Origin: CAWFXC01 sp963819735
GTDB taxonomy: Bacteria; Actinomycetota; Acidimicrobiia; IMCC26256; DASPTH01
Reading direction: 5' to 3'
DNA: 64,000 nucleotides
Assembly: GCA_963819735.1 (NCBI GenBank)
Contig: CAWFXC010000001.1
Span: 62,001-126,000, forward strand
Part shown: piece after piece, positions 1 to 8,010 of the stretch
Position numbering within the stretch: the stretch's first letter is position 1
Layout of the letters: each line of letters opens with the position of its first letter
Made by a program: the position numbers and the translations under genes
Notes under the pieces: model-generated
The model's database searches: none
Seen by the model: the letters and a program-made list of their open reading frames with translations, nothing else
Told to the model about the DNA's origin: nothing

Positions 1-401
1 CGGCACAGTCGACCGTGACAGCGTCGGCCGCGTCCGTCGGCAGCACCGCGAAGTCGTGCAGTGAAGACTGCAAGACGACGCTCACCGCGCTGTCGTCGAG
101 CGCCACGCCGGCCCGGCGCGCCAGGTCGACCGCGACGACGGGACCGAAGAACGGCGTGTCGGCCGCGGCGCGTCCGAGCTCCGCGCGACACGATCGCGAC
201 CTCGACCCCCGACGCGAGCGGAGCTTCACCATCGCCCGGCCCGCGGAGGTCGAACCACCCCGAGGCCGCGCCCGCCTTCGCCAGCCGCGCCTGTCGGACG
301 GCGTCGTCGAGGTCGGCGACCGTACGCGGCCCGAGGTCGGTGGCCAGGGCGGCGGTCGCCGACCGCAGCTCGAGCTGCTCCTGCGAGTAGCGAGTATCCA
401 C
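1..401 (-). CDS. Acyl-CoA dehydrogenase family protein, N-terminal part (cut by window edge, frameshifted)
   Basis: Read on the minus strand from a GTG at 401-399, three bases after the ligase stop, the product begins MDTRYSQEQLELRSATAALA. It continues as an acyl-CoA dehydrogenase N-terminal helical domain to about residue 70 (..EVAIVSR), where the frame breaks. From about position 180 down to base 1 the family-like reading (ELGRAAADTPFFGPVV..) is in another frame. One extra G near 181-184 explains the break. The end of the gene lies outside the window. The likely role is FAD-dependent desaturation of an acyl-CoA. It is the last visible gene of the mutase operon. The frame change is seen directly; whether it is real or a sequencing error is unknown. 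Confidence 0.6.
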   Translation of the reverse strand, partial: MDTRYSQEQLELRSATAALATDLGPRTVADLDDAVRQARLAKAGAASGWFDLRGPGDGEAPLASGVEVAIVSRGARTRRGRHAVLRSRRRGRPGAPGRRGARRQRGERRLAVFTARLRGAADGRGRRCHGRLC

Positions 402-403
402 GG

Positions 404-1986
404 CTACGCCCGCCCGCCGGCCGCCCGAGCGCGGAGGAGCTCCTTCTCGACCTTGCCGCCGGCATTGACGGGCAGATCGTCGACGATCTCGACCGCGCGC
501 GGCACCTTGTAGTTGGCCATCACCGTCCGCGCCCACGCCATGCAGTCCTCCGGACTCAACTCCGCACCCGGCATCAGTACCACGAACGCCATCCCGACCT
601 CACCGAGTCGCTCGTCGGGCATCCCCACGACCGCGACCCGGTTGACCGCAGGGTGACCGAGGAGGAGGTTCTCGATCTCGGCCGGGTAGGCGTTGAAGCC
701 TCCCACGATGAACATGTCCTTCTTCCGCCCCACGATCCGGAGGTATCCGCGCTCGTCGAGCGTGCCGAGGTCGCCCGTGTGGAGCCAACCCTCGGGATCG
801 ATCGTGCTCGCGGTCGCGGCCGGATCGTCGAGGTACCCGGACATCACGCTGTAGCCCCGCACCAGCACCTCGCCGGGCTCCCCGACCGGTTGCGCCACGC
901 CGTCGTCGTCGGCGATGGAGACCTCGAGGCCGGGCCGGGCGCGACCGACGGTGGTGGCGATGGTGGCGAAGTCGTCGTCGGGTGCGGTGCCGGTCACCGT
1001 GCCCCCTTCGGTCAGCCCGTATCCGGTGACGATCGTCCGGAACGGCAACTCCTCGCGCAGTCGGCGGATCAGCTCGACGGGGATGTCGGCCGCACCCGTG
1101 ACCGCGACGCGCAGTGACGACACGTCGAACTGGTCGCGGCCCTCGTAGTCGAGGATCGACTGGTAGAGCGTCGGCGCGCCGGGCATCACCGTGACCGACT
1201 CCGCCGCCACCAGACGCAGTACCGCCTCGGCGTCGAAGACCGCCTTCGGGATGATCGTCGCGCCCTGCATGAGCGAGGCGAGACAGCCGGCTTTGTAGCC
1301 GAACATGTGGAAGAACGGGTTCACGATCAGGTAGCGGTCGCTGGTGACGAGCCCCGCCATGTCGCACCAGTCCGAGAACTGCCGCAGCGTCTGCGCGTGC
1401 GTCATCAGGACGCCCTTCGGTGATCCCGTGGTACCCGACGTGAACAGCACGTCCGAGACGTCGTCGCCGCGCACCGCGTTGATGCGCGCGTCGACCGCGG
1501 CCGCGTCGACGGTGTCGCCCGACGCGAGGAAGTCGTCGAACGACTGGTCGGCGGCGCTGGCGGCGTCGAATCCGACCACCACCTCGAGTTGGGGAAGCCG
1601 CGCGCGTACCTCGGCCAGCGTGGCGGCGTAGTCCATGCCGAGGAACTCCCCCACCGTGAAGACGACGCGTGCGCCACTGCGGTCGAGGATGTATCGCACT
1701 TCCTCGCCCTTGAAGCGGGTGTTCACGGGTACGACGGCCGCGCCCGCGCCGAGGATGCCGAGCGCGGCGACCAGCCACTCGTAGCGATTCGGCGCCCAGA
1801 TCGCGACGCGCTCCCCGGCTCGATCCCCGACGCGACGAGCGCGGCGGTGACGCGCCGGAAGTCGGCGACCAGCTCGACGAAGCTCACCCGTCGAGCACCG
1901 TCGACCACGGCCTCGGCATCGCCGAAGCGCGTGCCGGCGTCGGCCGCCATCGCGGGGATGGAGGGCCAGAGGAGGTCGCCTCTCAT
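404..1986 (-). CDS. AMP-binding fatty-acid--CoA ligase (apparent 1-base frameshift)
   Basis: An acyl-CoA synthetase of the ANL superfamily, which activates a carboxylic acid to its CoA thioester through an acyl-adenylate. The N-terminus starts at ATG 1986 (MRGDLLWPSIPAMAADAG) and the open frame is lost near 1811-1817. The rest continues in another frame with VAIWAPNRYEWLVAALGI and then the P-loop DVLFTSGTTGSPKG, the VTGYGLTEGG motif, the GWLHTGDLG motif and a C-terminal GGKVEKELLRAR lysine region. Restoring one base in the CCCC run gives about 527 residues, normal for the family. The start overlaps the LLM stop by ATGA, so the two genes are probably translationally coupled. A shorter product from GTG 1726 would lack the N-terminal domain. 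Confidence 0.85.
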
Positions 1987-2939
1987 GTGAGCTCCGGCGC
2001 CAGTGTCGACAGGAACGCGCGCGTCCGCCGGCCGGATTCGAGGAGCTCCTCGCGTCCGTGCCCGACGGGCAGAACCCTCACCGAGAGATCGGTGGCACCG
2101 GCGTCGGCGAACGATCGGAGGCGCCGCTCGATGTCGGCTTCCGAGCCCAACGCCGCGATGTCGCCGACGTCGGTGGCGTCGCCCTGCTCGAGCAGCCGCT
2201 GGTAGTTCGGCGAGTACTCGGCGTGCCCGAGGATGCGGTTCGCCCGCTCGCGCGCCGCGTCGACCTGATCCGGGGCGCAGAGGCCTACCGGGATCCCGGC
2301 GACGACGCGCGGTGCGGGTCGCCCGGCGCTCGCCGCCGCTTTCGTGATGCGGGGGACGACGTGTTCGGCGATCGCTCGTTCGTCGGCCATCCAGAGCACG
2401 GTACCGTCGGTGCGTTCCCCTGCGAGCCGCAACATCACCGGCCCGAGGGCGGCGAGGAGAACCGGGGTGCGCGTGATGTCGGTGATGTCGAGCGGGTTGT
2501 GGATGCGAAAGCGCTCGTTCTCGACGTCGACCGGTGCCGGGCCCGCGAACATCGCGTCGAACACGTCGAGGTAGTCCTCCACGACCTGGGCCGGGTGCTC
2601 GTACGGCAGGCCGAGCATGCCGTCGATGACCCAGTGGTGCGACGGGCCGACGCCGAGACTGAATCGCCCTTCGCACACCGCCTGCACCGACAGGGCCTGT
2701 TGGCCGAGTGCGATCGGATGACGCGACTGGAGCGGGACGACCGCAGTGCCGAGCTCGATCCGGTTCGTCTCCCGCCCCATCAGAGCGACCGCGGTCATGG
2801 CGTCGAAGTCGTTCGGGAGTTGCGGGATCCACGCGGTGGCGAACCCGGCGGCGTCGGCGTCGCGCGCGTCTTCGCAGAGTCGATCGACCTTGCCGGCGTA
2901 GTTGCGGGTCTCGGGCCCGATCATGATTCCGATGCGCAT
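1983..2939 (-). CDS. LLM-class F420-dependent oxidoreductase
   Basis: A 318-residue TIM-barrel protein of the bacterial luciferase-like family, in the subgroup usually annotated as F420-dependent. It opens with MRIGIMIGPETRNYAGKV and carries family blocks RIELGTAVVPLQSRHP, SLGVGPSHHWVIDG and PVLLAALGPVMLRLAGE. It probably transfers hydride between F420 and an unidentified substrate in the cytoplasm. It lies between the SDR gene (31 bases upstream) and the ligase (4-base overlap), so it is part of the mutase operon. A clear paralogue lies at 60155-61072. Assignment to the LLM fold is secure; F420 rather than FMN use is inferred from family and lineage. Confidence 0.85.
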   Translation of the reverse strand: MRIGIMIGPETRNYAGKVDRLCEDARDADAAGFATAWIPQLPNDFDAMTAVALMGRETNRIELGTAVVPLQSRHPIALGQQALSVQAVCEGRFSLGVGPSHHWVIDGMLGLPYEHPAQVVEDYLDVFDAMFAGPAPVDVENERFRIHNPLDITDITRTPVLLAALGPVMLRLAGERTDGTVLWMADERAIAEHVVPRITKAAASAGRPAPRVVAGIPVGLCAPDQVDAARERANRILGHAEYSPNYQRLLEQGDATDVGDIAALGSEADIERRLRSFADAGATDLSVRVLPVGHGREELLESGRRTRAFLSTLAPELT

Positions 2940-2969
2940 GGAGAGATCTGCCCTATTCGATCGGGGCGG

Positions 2970-3728
2970 TCACGTGACCCGGCCGCCGTTGACGCCGATG
3001 ATCTGTCCGGTGACGTAGCCCGCTTCGTCGGACACGAGATATGCACACGCGGCGGCGATGTCGTCGGGGATGCCGATGCGGCGCACCGGCAGGTGGCGGG
3101 CGACGTCCTCGAGTGTGCCGCCGCCGAATCGTCCGGCGTCGGCAGCCCGCCGGCTCATCGGCGTGTCGATGGCTCCGGGCGGGATCGTGTTGACGGTGAT
3201 GCCGAGCGGTCCGAGCTCGAGTGCCAACGTCTTCGTGAGCGCGATCACGCCGCCCTTGGACGCCGAGTAGTGCCCCATGAGCGCGGCACCCGTTTGGGCG
3301 CTCGACGACGAGATGTTCACGATGCGGCCCCACTTCGCCTCGAGCATGTCGGGGAGCACCGCTTGCGTGCAGTGGAAGGTCCCGGTGAGGTTCACCGCGA
3401 TGATGCGCTCCCACAGCTCGGTGCTGATGTCCATGAACTTGTCGAAGCCGTCCTTGCCGGCCCCGTTGACCAGGACCAGCACCGGGCCGAGCGTGGCGCG
3501 GGTCTGCGCAACCGCGGCGTCGACCTGCGCCCGGTTCGACACGTCGACCTCGCAGGCAATCGCTTCACCGCCCGCGGCCCGGATGCCCTTCGCGGCGTGC
3601 TCCGCCAGTTCGAGATCGAGATCGAACACCGAGACCTTGGCGCCGTCGCGCGCCAGCCGTTCGCTGATCGCCAACCCGATGCCCGAAGCGCCGCCGGTGA
3701 CGATCGCGGTCGATCCTGCAAACGACAT
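2970..3728 (-). CDS. SDR-family dehydrogenase (BadH-like)
   Basis: A classical short-chain dehydrogenase/reductase of 252 residues. The NAD(P)-binding motif TGGASGIG is near residue 11, NGAG replaces the common NNAG, and the active-site YSASK is near residue 155, followed by the PPGAIDTPM segment and the C-terminal VTGQIIGVNGG. Overall it resembles ring-hydroxyacyl-CoA dehydrogenases such as BadH, as well as FabG. It probably oxidises a beta-hydroxyacyl-CoA. ATG 3728 was chosen because it starts just before the TAIVTGG strand. It sits between the B12-binding subunit (28 bases) and the LLM gene, which places it in the mutase operon. Substrate is unknown. Confidence 0.88.
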   Translation of the reverse strand: MSFAGSTAIVTGGASGIGLAISERLARDGAKVSVFDLDLELAEHAAKGIRAAGGEAIACEVDVSNRAQVDAAVAQTRATLGPVLVLVNGAGKDGFDKFMDISTELWERIIAVNLTGTFHCTQAVLPDMLEAKWGRIVNISSSSAQTGAALMGHYSASKGGVIALTKTLALELGPLGITVNTIPPGAIDTPMSRRAADAGRFGGGTLEDVARHLPVRRIGIPDDIAAACAYLVSDEAGYVTGQIIGVNGGRVT

Positions 3729-3756
3729 CTCCACTCCTGTCCCGGGACGGCAGTCG

Positions 3757-4158
3757 TCAGGCGACGGCGCCGGTGAGCTTCCGGACTTCTTCGACGAGCG
3801 ACTCGAGCGAAGTACCGGTCGGGAACACCGCGGCGGCGCCCAGCTCCAGCAGCGGTTGCACGTCGGCCTGGGGCACCGTGCCGCCGACCACGACCTTGAT
3901 GTCGCCCACGCCGGACGCGCGCAGTGCTTCGACCGTCTTGCGGGTGAGCCCGAGGTGCGCACCCGAGAGAATGGAGAGACCGACCAGATCGACGTCTTCC
4001 TCCAACGCGATCGAGGCGATCGCCTCCGGCTTCTGTCGGATGCCGGTGTAGATGACCTCGAAGCCCGCGTCGCGCAACGCCCGGGCGACCAGCTTGGCGC
4101 CGCGGTCGTGTCCGTCGAGCCCCGGCTTCGCCACCAGGACCCTCACGGGCGTCGGCAT
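3757..4158 (-). CDS. Cobalamin-binding small subunit of an acyl-CoA mutase
   Basis: A 133-residue stand-alone B12-binding domain of the methylmalonyl-CoA mutase small-subunit type. The cobalamin motif DxHxxG is seen as D15-G-H17-D-R-G20, followed by LSIL in the S-x-L position and VVVGGTVP near residue 90. In split mutases (archaeal MCM, IcmB, HcmB) such a subunit pairs with a separate TIM-barrel large subunit, which here is the gene at 4344-5936. Its ATG overlaps the stop of the last of three 20-codon repeat micro-ORFs (TGATG), so its translation may depend on ribosomes arriving from the large-subunit gene. The family is certain; the exact acyl-CoA is not. Confidence 0.92.
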   Translation of the reverse strand: MPTPVRVLVAKPGLDGHDRGAKLVARALRDAGFEVIYTGIRQKPEAIASIALEEDVDLVGLSILSGAHLGLTRKTVEALRASGVGDIKVVVGGTVPQADVQPLLELGAAAVFPTGTSLESLVEEVRKLTGAVA

Positions 4159-4344
4159 CAGATCTGGTCGATTCCGCTACGGCGTCCCGGCCTCCGGCCA
4201 CGCCTCCGCTGCATCTCCATCACGTCTGGTCGATTCCGCTACGGCGTCCCGGCCTCCGGCCACGCCTTCGCTGCATCTCCATCACGTCTGGTCGATTCCG
4301 CTACGGCGTCCCGGCCTCCGGCCACGCCTTCGCTGCATCTCCAT
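4158..4344 (-). other. Chain of three TGATG-coupled 20-codon micro-ORFs
   Basis: Each repeat unit is an open frame of 20 codons (MEMQRRRGRRPG.., rich in Arg). The ORFs are at 4282-4344, 4220-4282 and 4158-4220. The mutase large-subunit stop TGA shares its A with the first micro-ORF ATG. Each micro-ORF stop does the same with the next, and the third overlaps the B12-subunit ATG. The period of 62 equals 21 codons minus the shared base, so every added copy keeps the chain intact. The layout is seen directly; that the peptides are made or that the chain sets subunit ratio is inference. Confidence 0.55.
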
Positions 4345-4346
4345 CA
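4163..4346 (-). repeat. Three-copy 62-bp tandem repeat between the mutase subunit genes
   Basis: Copies lie at 4163-4224, 4225-4286 and 4287-4346. The second and third are identical apart from the junction, and the first differs by one base in the unit. On the transcribed strand each unit contains GGCGT..GGCCGGAGGCC..ACGCC, which can fold as a nested hairpin (5-bp outer stem, 4-bp inner stem). The core TCTGGTCGATTCCGCT recurs once more in inverted orientation near 50475-50490. The near identity of the copies points to recent expansion, so copy number may differ between strains. Confidence 0.97.
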
Positions 4347-5936
4347 AAAGACCGTCGGTTGCTGGTACTCGCCCCACACGTCCTTGAGCTCCTTGGTGAT
4401 CTCGCCCACCGTGCAGTACTCCTCGACGCACTCGACCAGGTAGGGCATCAGATTCGCGTCACCCTGCGCAGCGTCGCGCAACTGCGCCAGCGAGGCCAAT
4501 GCGGCGCGCGTGTTGCGGGTGCGGCGCACCTCGGCCAAGCGGTCGAGCTGCACCTTGCTCGCCGTCTCGTCCATCTCGGGCGGCGCCAGCGCGGGGGCGG
4601 GCTCATCACTCTCGTAGCGGTTGACCCCGACGATCACCCGCTCGCCGCGGTCGATCTTGCGCTGGATCGCCGCGGACTCGTCGGCGATCAGCCGTTGCAC
4701 GTAGCCGTCCTCGATGCACTGCACCATGCCGCCGCGAGCTTCGAGCTCACCCATGATCCCGCTGATCTTCTCTTCCATCGCGTCGGTGAGCGACTCGACG
4801 AAGTACGAGCCGCCCAACGGATCGACGGTGCGGGTGACCCCGGTTTCGTGGGCGAGGATCTGCTGCGTACGGAGCGCGAGCATCGTGCTCTCCTCCGTCG
4901 GCAACGCGAATGGCTCGTCCCACGCGGCAGTGAACATCGACTGCACGCCCCCGAGCACCGCGGCCATCGCCTGATATGCCACCCGCACGATGTTGTTCTG
5001 GGGCTGCTGGGCCTGCAACGTCCAGCCGCCGCACACCACGCCCATGCGGAACATGGATGAACTCGCTTCTTGCGCGCCGTAGCGCTCGCGGACGATGTGC
5101 GCCCACCGGCGGCGTCCGGCGCGGTACTTCGCGATCTCCTCGAAGAAGTCGTTGTGCGTGTAGAAGAAGAACGAGACCTGAGGCGCGAATTGATCGATGG
5201 TCATCCGGCCCCGGCCCACGATCTCGTCGCAGTAGGTGACGGCATCCTGCAGCGTGAATGCCATTTCCTGCGCGGCATTGGCGCCGGCGTCGCGGAAGTG
5301 CGCGCCCGCGACGGAGACCGCGTTGTATCGAGGTACCTCGGCGGCGCAGAACTCGATCGAGTCGCCGATGAGTCGGATCGACGGCGTCGGCGGCCAGATC
5401 CAGGTGCCGCGCGCCACGTATTCCTTGAGGATGTCGTTCTGCACCGTGCCGCGCAGCTTGGCGCGCGGCACGCCCTGCTTGTTCCCGACCGCGATGTAGA
5501 AGGCGAGCATGATCGCGGCGGTGCCGTTGACCGTCCACGACGTGGAGATCCGATCGAGGGGGATGTCGCGGAAGAGGATCTCCGCATCGGCGAGGGAGTC
5601 GAGCGCGACACCCACCCGGCCGACCTCCTCTTCGACGTCGGGGTCGTCGGAGTCGTAGCCGATCTGCGTCGGAAGATCGGCGGCCACCGAGAGTCCGGTG
5701 CCGCCCTCCTTCAACAGGAGCTTGTACCGCTCGTTCGACCACTCTGCGGTCCCGAACCCGGAGTACTGGCGGAACGTCCAGAGCTTGTCGCGGTAACCAC
5801 CGGGATGGTTCCCTCGGGTGAACGGGAACTCGCCGGGGTTTCCGATCTCCTCGGCCCGCCCGGCGGTGTGTTCGGGTCCGTACGAACGCTCGACGACGAT
5901 GCCCGCCTCGGTTGTGAGCTCGTCGTCTACCCCCAT
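4344..5936 (-). CDS. Methylmalonyl-CoA-mutase-type acyl-CoA mutase, large (catalytic) subunit
   Basis: A 530-residue B12-dependent mutase catalytic barrel without its own B12 domain. It aligns by eye with methylmalonyl-CoA mutase: WTFRQYSGFGTAE (Y58, the position of active-site Tyr89 in the Propionibacterium enzyme), GTVQNDILKEY (Q166), PSIRLIGD (R188, the carboxylate-binding Arg207 position) and VAGAHFRDAG (H213, the His244 position). The residue before that His is Ala instead of Tyr. Y and R are MCM-like, unlike Phe/Gln in isobutyryl-CoA mutase or Ile in 2-hydroxyisobutyryl-CoA mutase. It rearranges the carbon skeleton of an acyl-CoA with the 3757-4158 subunit. A GTG at 5963 is an alternative start. 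Confidence 0.9.
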   Translation of the reverse strand: MGVDDELTTEAGIVVERSYGPEHTAGRAEEIGNPGEFPFTRGNHPGGYRDKLWTFRQYSGFGTAEWSNERYKLLLKEGGTGLSVAADLPTQIGYDSDDPDVEEEVGRVGVALDSLADAEILFRDIPLDRISTSWTVNGTAAIMLAFYIAVGNKQGVPRAKLRGTVQNDILKEYVARGTWIWPPTPSIRLIGDSIEFCAAEVPRYNAVSVAGAHFRDAGANAAQEMAFTLQDAVTYCDEIVGRGRMTIDQFAPQVSFFFYTHNDFFEEIAKYRAGRRRWAHIVRERYGAQEASSSMFRMGVVCGGWTLQAQQPQNNIVRVAYQAMAAVLGGVQSMFTAAWDEPFALPTEESTMLALRTQQILAHETGVTRTVDPLGGSYFVESLTDAMEEKISGIMGELEARGGMVQCIEDGYVQRLIADESAAIQRKIDRGERVIVGVNRYESDEPAPALAPPEMDETASKVQLDRLAEVRRTRNTRAALASLAQLRDAAQGDANLMPYLVECVEEYCTVGEITKELKDVWGEYQQPTVF

Positions 5937-5940
5937 GGGA

Positions 5941-5952
5941 GATATCGTATAT
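5941..5952. promoter_or_regulatory. Candidate GntR-type operator upstream of the mutase operon
   Basis: GATATCGTATAT, a strongly AT-rich island in the divergent region between the mutase gene and the enoyl-CoA hydratase gene. It matches the motif GRTAYMGNATWT also found at 8765, 13939 and 28505. It could alternatively be part of a -10 element for one of the two divergent promoters. Confidence 0.45.
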
Positions 5953-6037
5953 TCCTGGCCCACGCGCTGTCACGCCTGGCATGGAAGACATGGGCCTCCG
6001 AGGCTTCACCACCGGCAGATCTGATAATCTTCGCCCG

Positions 6038-6823
6038 ATGGTGAGCGGGGGCGACGTTCGGCTCGACCACGACGGGCCGGTCACCATCCTCACCATCGAC
6101 CGACCCGAGGCCCGGAACGCGATCGCCCGCTCGACCATGCAGGAGCTGGCCGCGGCACTCGACGAGATCGAGCGCTCTCCGGCGCGGGTGCTGGTGGTGA
6201 CGGGAGCCGGCACGCGGGTGTTCGTCGCCGGTGGCGACCTCAAGGAGCTCGCGGCGATCCGTACCCACGAGGAAGCGGCCGCCATGGCGCGGACCATGAG
6301 GTCGGTCCTCGACCGGGTCGCCACCCTGCCGATTCCCGTGGTGGCGGCAGTGAACGGCGATGCGTACGGCGGCGGCGCCGAGGTTGCCGTGGCCTGCGAC
6401 ATGCGCATCGCCGCCGACGACGTGCGGTGCGGGTTCAACCAGGTGGCGTTGGGCATCATGCCGGCGTGGGGCGGCATCGAGCGTCTCACCGCGCTCGTCG
6501 GCCGCGGTCGGGCGCTCACGCTCATGACGACGGGGCGCGTCCTCGACGCGCCGGCGGCGCTCGAGCAGGGTCTGTTCGACGAAGTCGTCGCGCGCGAATC
6601 GTTCGAGACCCGCTGGCACGAGGTGGCCGAGCAGATCGGACGCGCGCCGCGCGATGCGCTGGTCGGCATCAAGGCCGCCCAGCGCGCGGCCTACCCGACC
6701 GCGCGACCCGACCTCGCCGGGGACGCCATCGAATCGTTCGCGCACACATGGGTCGCCGACACCCACTGGCAGATGGTCGACGAAGCCGAACAGCGCCGAC
6801 GCGCGGCCCGCGATCGCGGCTGA
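6038..6823 (+). CDS. Enoyl-CoA hydratase/isomerase (crotonase) family protein
   Basis: A 261-residue crotonase-fold protein. Oxyanion-hole segments are RVFVAGGDLKEL (near residue 60) and VNGDAYGGGAEVAVACD (near residue 110), followed by GFNQVALGIMPAWGG. The usual hydratase Glu positions are partly replaced: the A-G-G-A-E-V block is kept, but GFNQV takes the place of G-x-P-E. Hydratase, isomerase or other crotonase chemistry is therefore open. ATG 6038 lies about ten bases after a TAATCT box, which suggests a leaderless transcript. It is divergent from the mutase operon across the candidate operator and convergent, with two bases between, with the CoA-transferase gene. Confidence 0.85.
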   Translation: MVSGGDVRLDHDGPVTILTIDRPEARNAIARSTMQELAAALDEIERSPARVLVVTGAGTRVFVAGGDLKELAAIRTHEEAAAMARTMRSVLDRVATLPIPVVAAVNGDAYGGGAEVAVACDMRIAADDVRCGFNQVALGIMPAWGGIERLTALVGRGRALTLMTTGRVLDAPAALEQGLFDEVVARESFETRWHEVAEQIGRAPRDALVGIKAAQRAAYPTARPDLAGDAIESFAHTWVADTHWQMVDEAEQRRRAARDRG

Positions 6824-6825
6824 CG

Positions 6826-8007
6826 TCACGAGACGATCCCGGCTGCGCGCAACTCGGTGACACGCGCCGGCGTATAGCCGATGGCGGCGAGGGCTTCCGT
6901 CGTGTGCTCACCGAGGAGTGGGGCGGGGCGCACCACCGCGCGGCCCGCCGTCGGCAACGGCCCGCGGACGTGCTCGTACCGACCGTACGCAGGATGTTCG
7001 TTCTCCACCAACAAGCCGCGTGCTTCCGTCTGCGGTTCCAGCAACGCGTCGGCGACGCTGTTCACCGCGCCGCAGGCGACACCGGCCCGGCCCAGTCGCG
7101 ACTCCCATTCCTGATTCGTGGCGTCGAGGAGCACGCGTTGCACGTGGCCGATCACCGCGTCCCGATGCTCGAACCGACCCTCGCGAGCGTCGAAGCGCGG
7201 ATCCGTCAAGGCAGAGTCGCCGACGGCATCGGTGAACCGACGCCACATGCCGTCGTTGCCGACGAAGAGCGCGAGGTGGCCGTCGGCGGTCGCGAAGTTC
7301 TGCGCCGGCACGAGCGTCGGGTGCGCGGAGTTGGCAGTACGCGCGAATTCGGCGCCCCGATTGCGCTGCCATGACGCGAGGTAGGTCAGCATCGAGATCT
7401 GCACGTCGAACAGTCCGAGGTCGATGTGCGAACCCGCGCCGGTGCGCGAACGCTCAACGAGCGCCGCGCACACCCCGAGCGCGGCGGTGATTCCACCGCT
7501 GTGGTCGACGTAGGAGATGCCCGCTTTGGTCGGCGGTCCGTCTGGCTCCCCCGCCAGGCTCATCACACCCGCCCGCGCCTGAATCGTGTAGTCGTACCCC
7601 GCCCGGGTCGCGTCAGGTCCGGTCTCCCCGTATCCCGTGAGCGAGCACGTGACCACCGCCGGGTTCACCGCGTGCAACGCGTCGCGGCCCAGCCCGAACT
7701 TCGCCAGGACGCCGGGCCGGTAGTTGTCGATCACGACGTCGGCGCCGCGTACGAGGTCTTCGACGACCGTGCGGCCTTCGTCCGTCGCGAGCCGGACCCC
7801 GATCGAGCGCTTCCCGCTGTTGAGCGCGAGGAAGTACAGCGACTGTTCGCCCTGGAAGTGAGGACCCATCGAACGCGCGTCGTCGGGATGGGTGGGATCC
7901 TCGATCTTCAGCACGTCGGCGCCGAGGTCGGCGAGCACCAGACCGGCATACGGACCGGCGAGGAAGTGGCAGAGCTCGAGGACGCGGATGCCGTCGAGAG
8001 GCGCCAC
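6826..8007 (-). CDS. CaiB/BaiF-type (class III) CoA-transferase
   Basis: A 393-residue family III CoA-transferase, transferring CoA between acyl-CoA and a free acid through a glutamyl- or aspartyl-anhydride. It starts MAPLDGIRVLELCHFLAGPYAG and has the ADLGADVLKIE block, NSGKRSIGVRL, DVVIDNYRPGVLAKFGLG, SLTGYGETGP and catalytic D168 in SYVDHSGG. It lies three bases downstream of the GntR gene, so the regulator and transferase are probably co-transcribed. The family is certain; substrate pair is unknown. It probably supplies CoA thioesters to the neighbouring dehydrogenase and hydratase. Confidence 0.92.
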   Translation of the reverse strand: MAPLDGIRVLELCHFLAGPYAGLVLADLGADVLKIEDPTHPDDARSMGPHFQGEQSLYFLALNSGKRSIGVRLATDEGRTVVEDLVRGADVVIDNYRPGVLAKFGLGRDALHAVNPAVVTCSLTGYGETGPDATRAGYDYTIQARAGVMSLAGEPDGPPTKAGISYVDHSGGITAALGVCAALVERSRTGAGSHIDLGLFDVQISMLTYLASWQRNRGAEFARTANSAHPTLVPAQNFATADGHLALFVGNDGMWRRFTDAVGDSALTDPRFDAREGRFEHRDAVIGHVQRVLLDATNQEWESRLGRAGVACGAVNSVADALLEPQTEARGLLVENEHPAYGRYEHVRGPLPTAGRAVVRPAPLLGEHTTEALAAIGYTPARVTELRAAGIVS

Positions 8008-8010
8008 GCG

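Noticed and set aside
2058..3776. A 572-codon open frame on the plus strand
   Set aside because: It runs antisense to the LLM and SDR genes, has Asp/Arg/His-rich shadow composition and no domain; the minus-strand genes have clear family motifs.
4163..4346. CRISPR array
   Set aside because: The units are contiguous tandem copies with no unique spacers and only three copies, and there are no cas genes.
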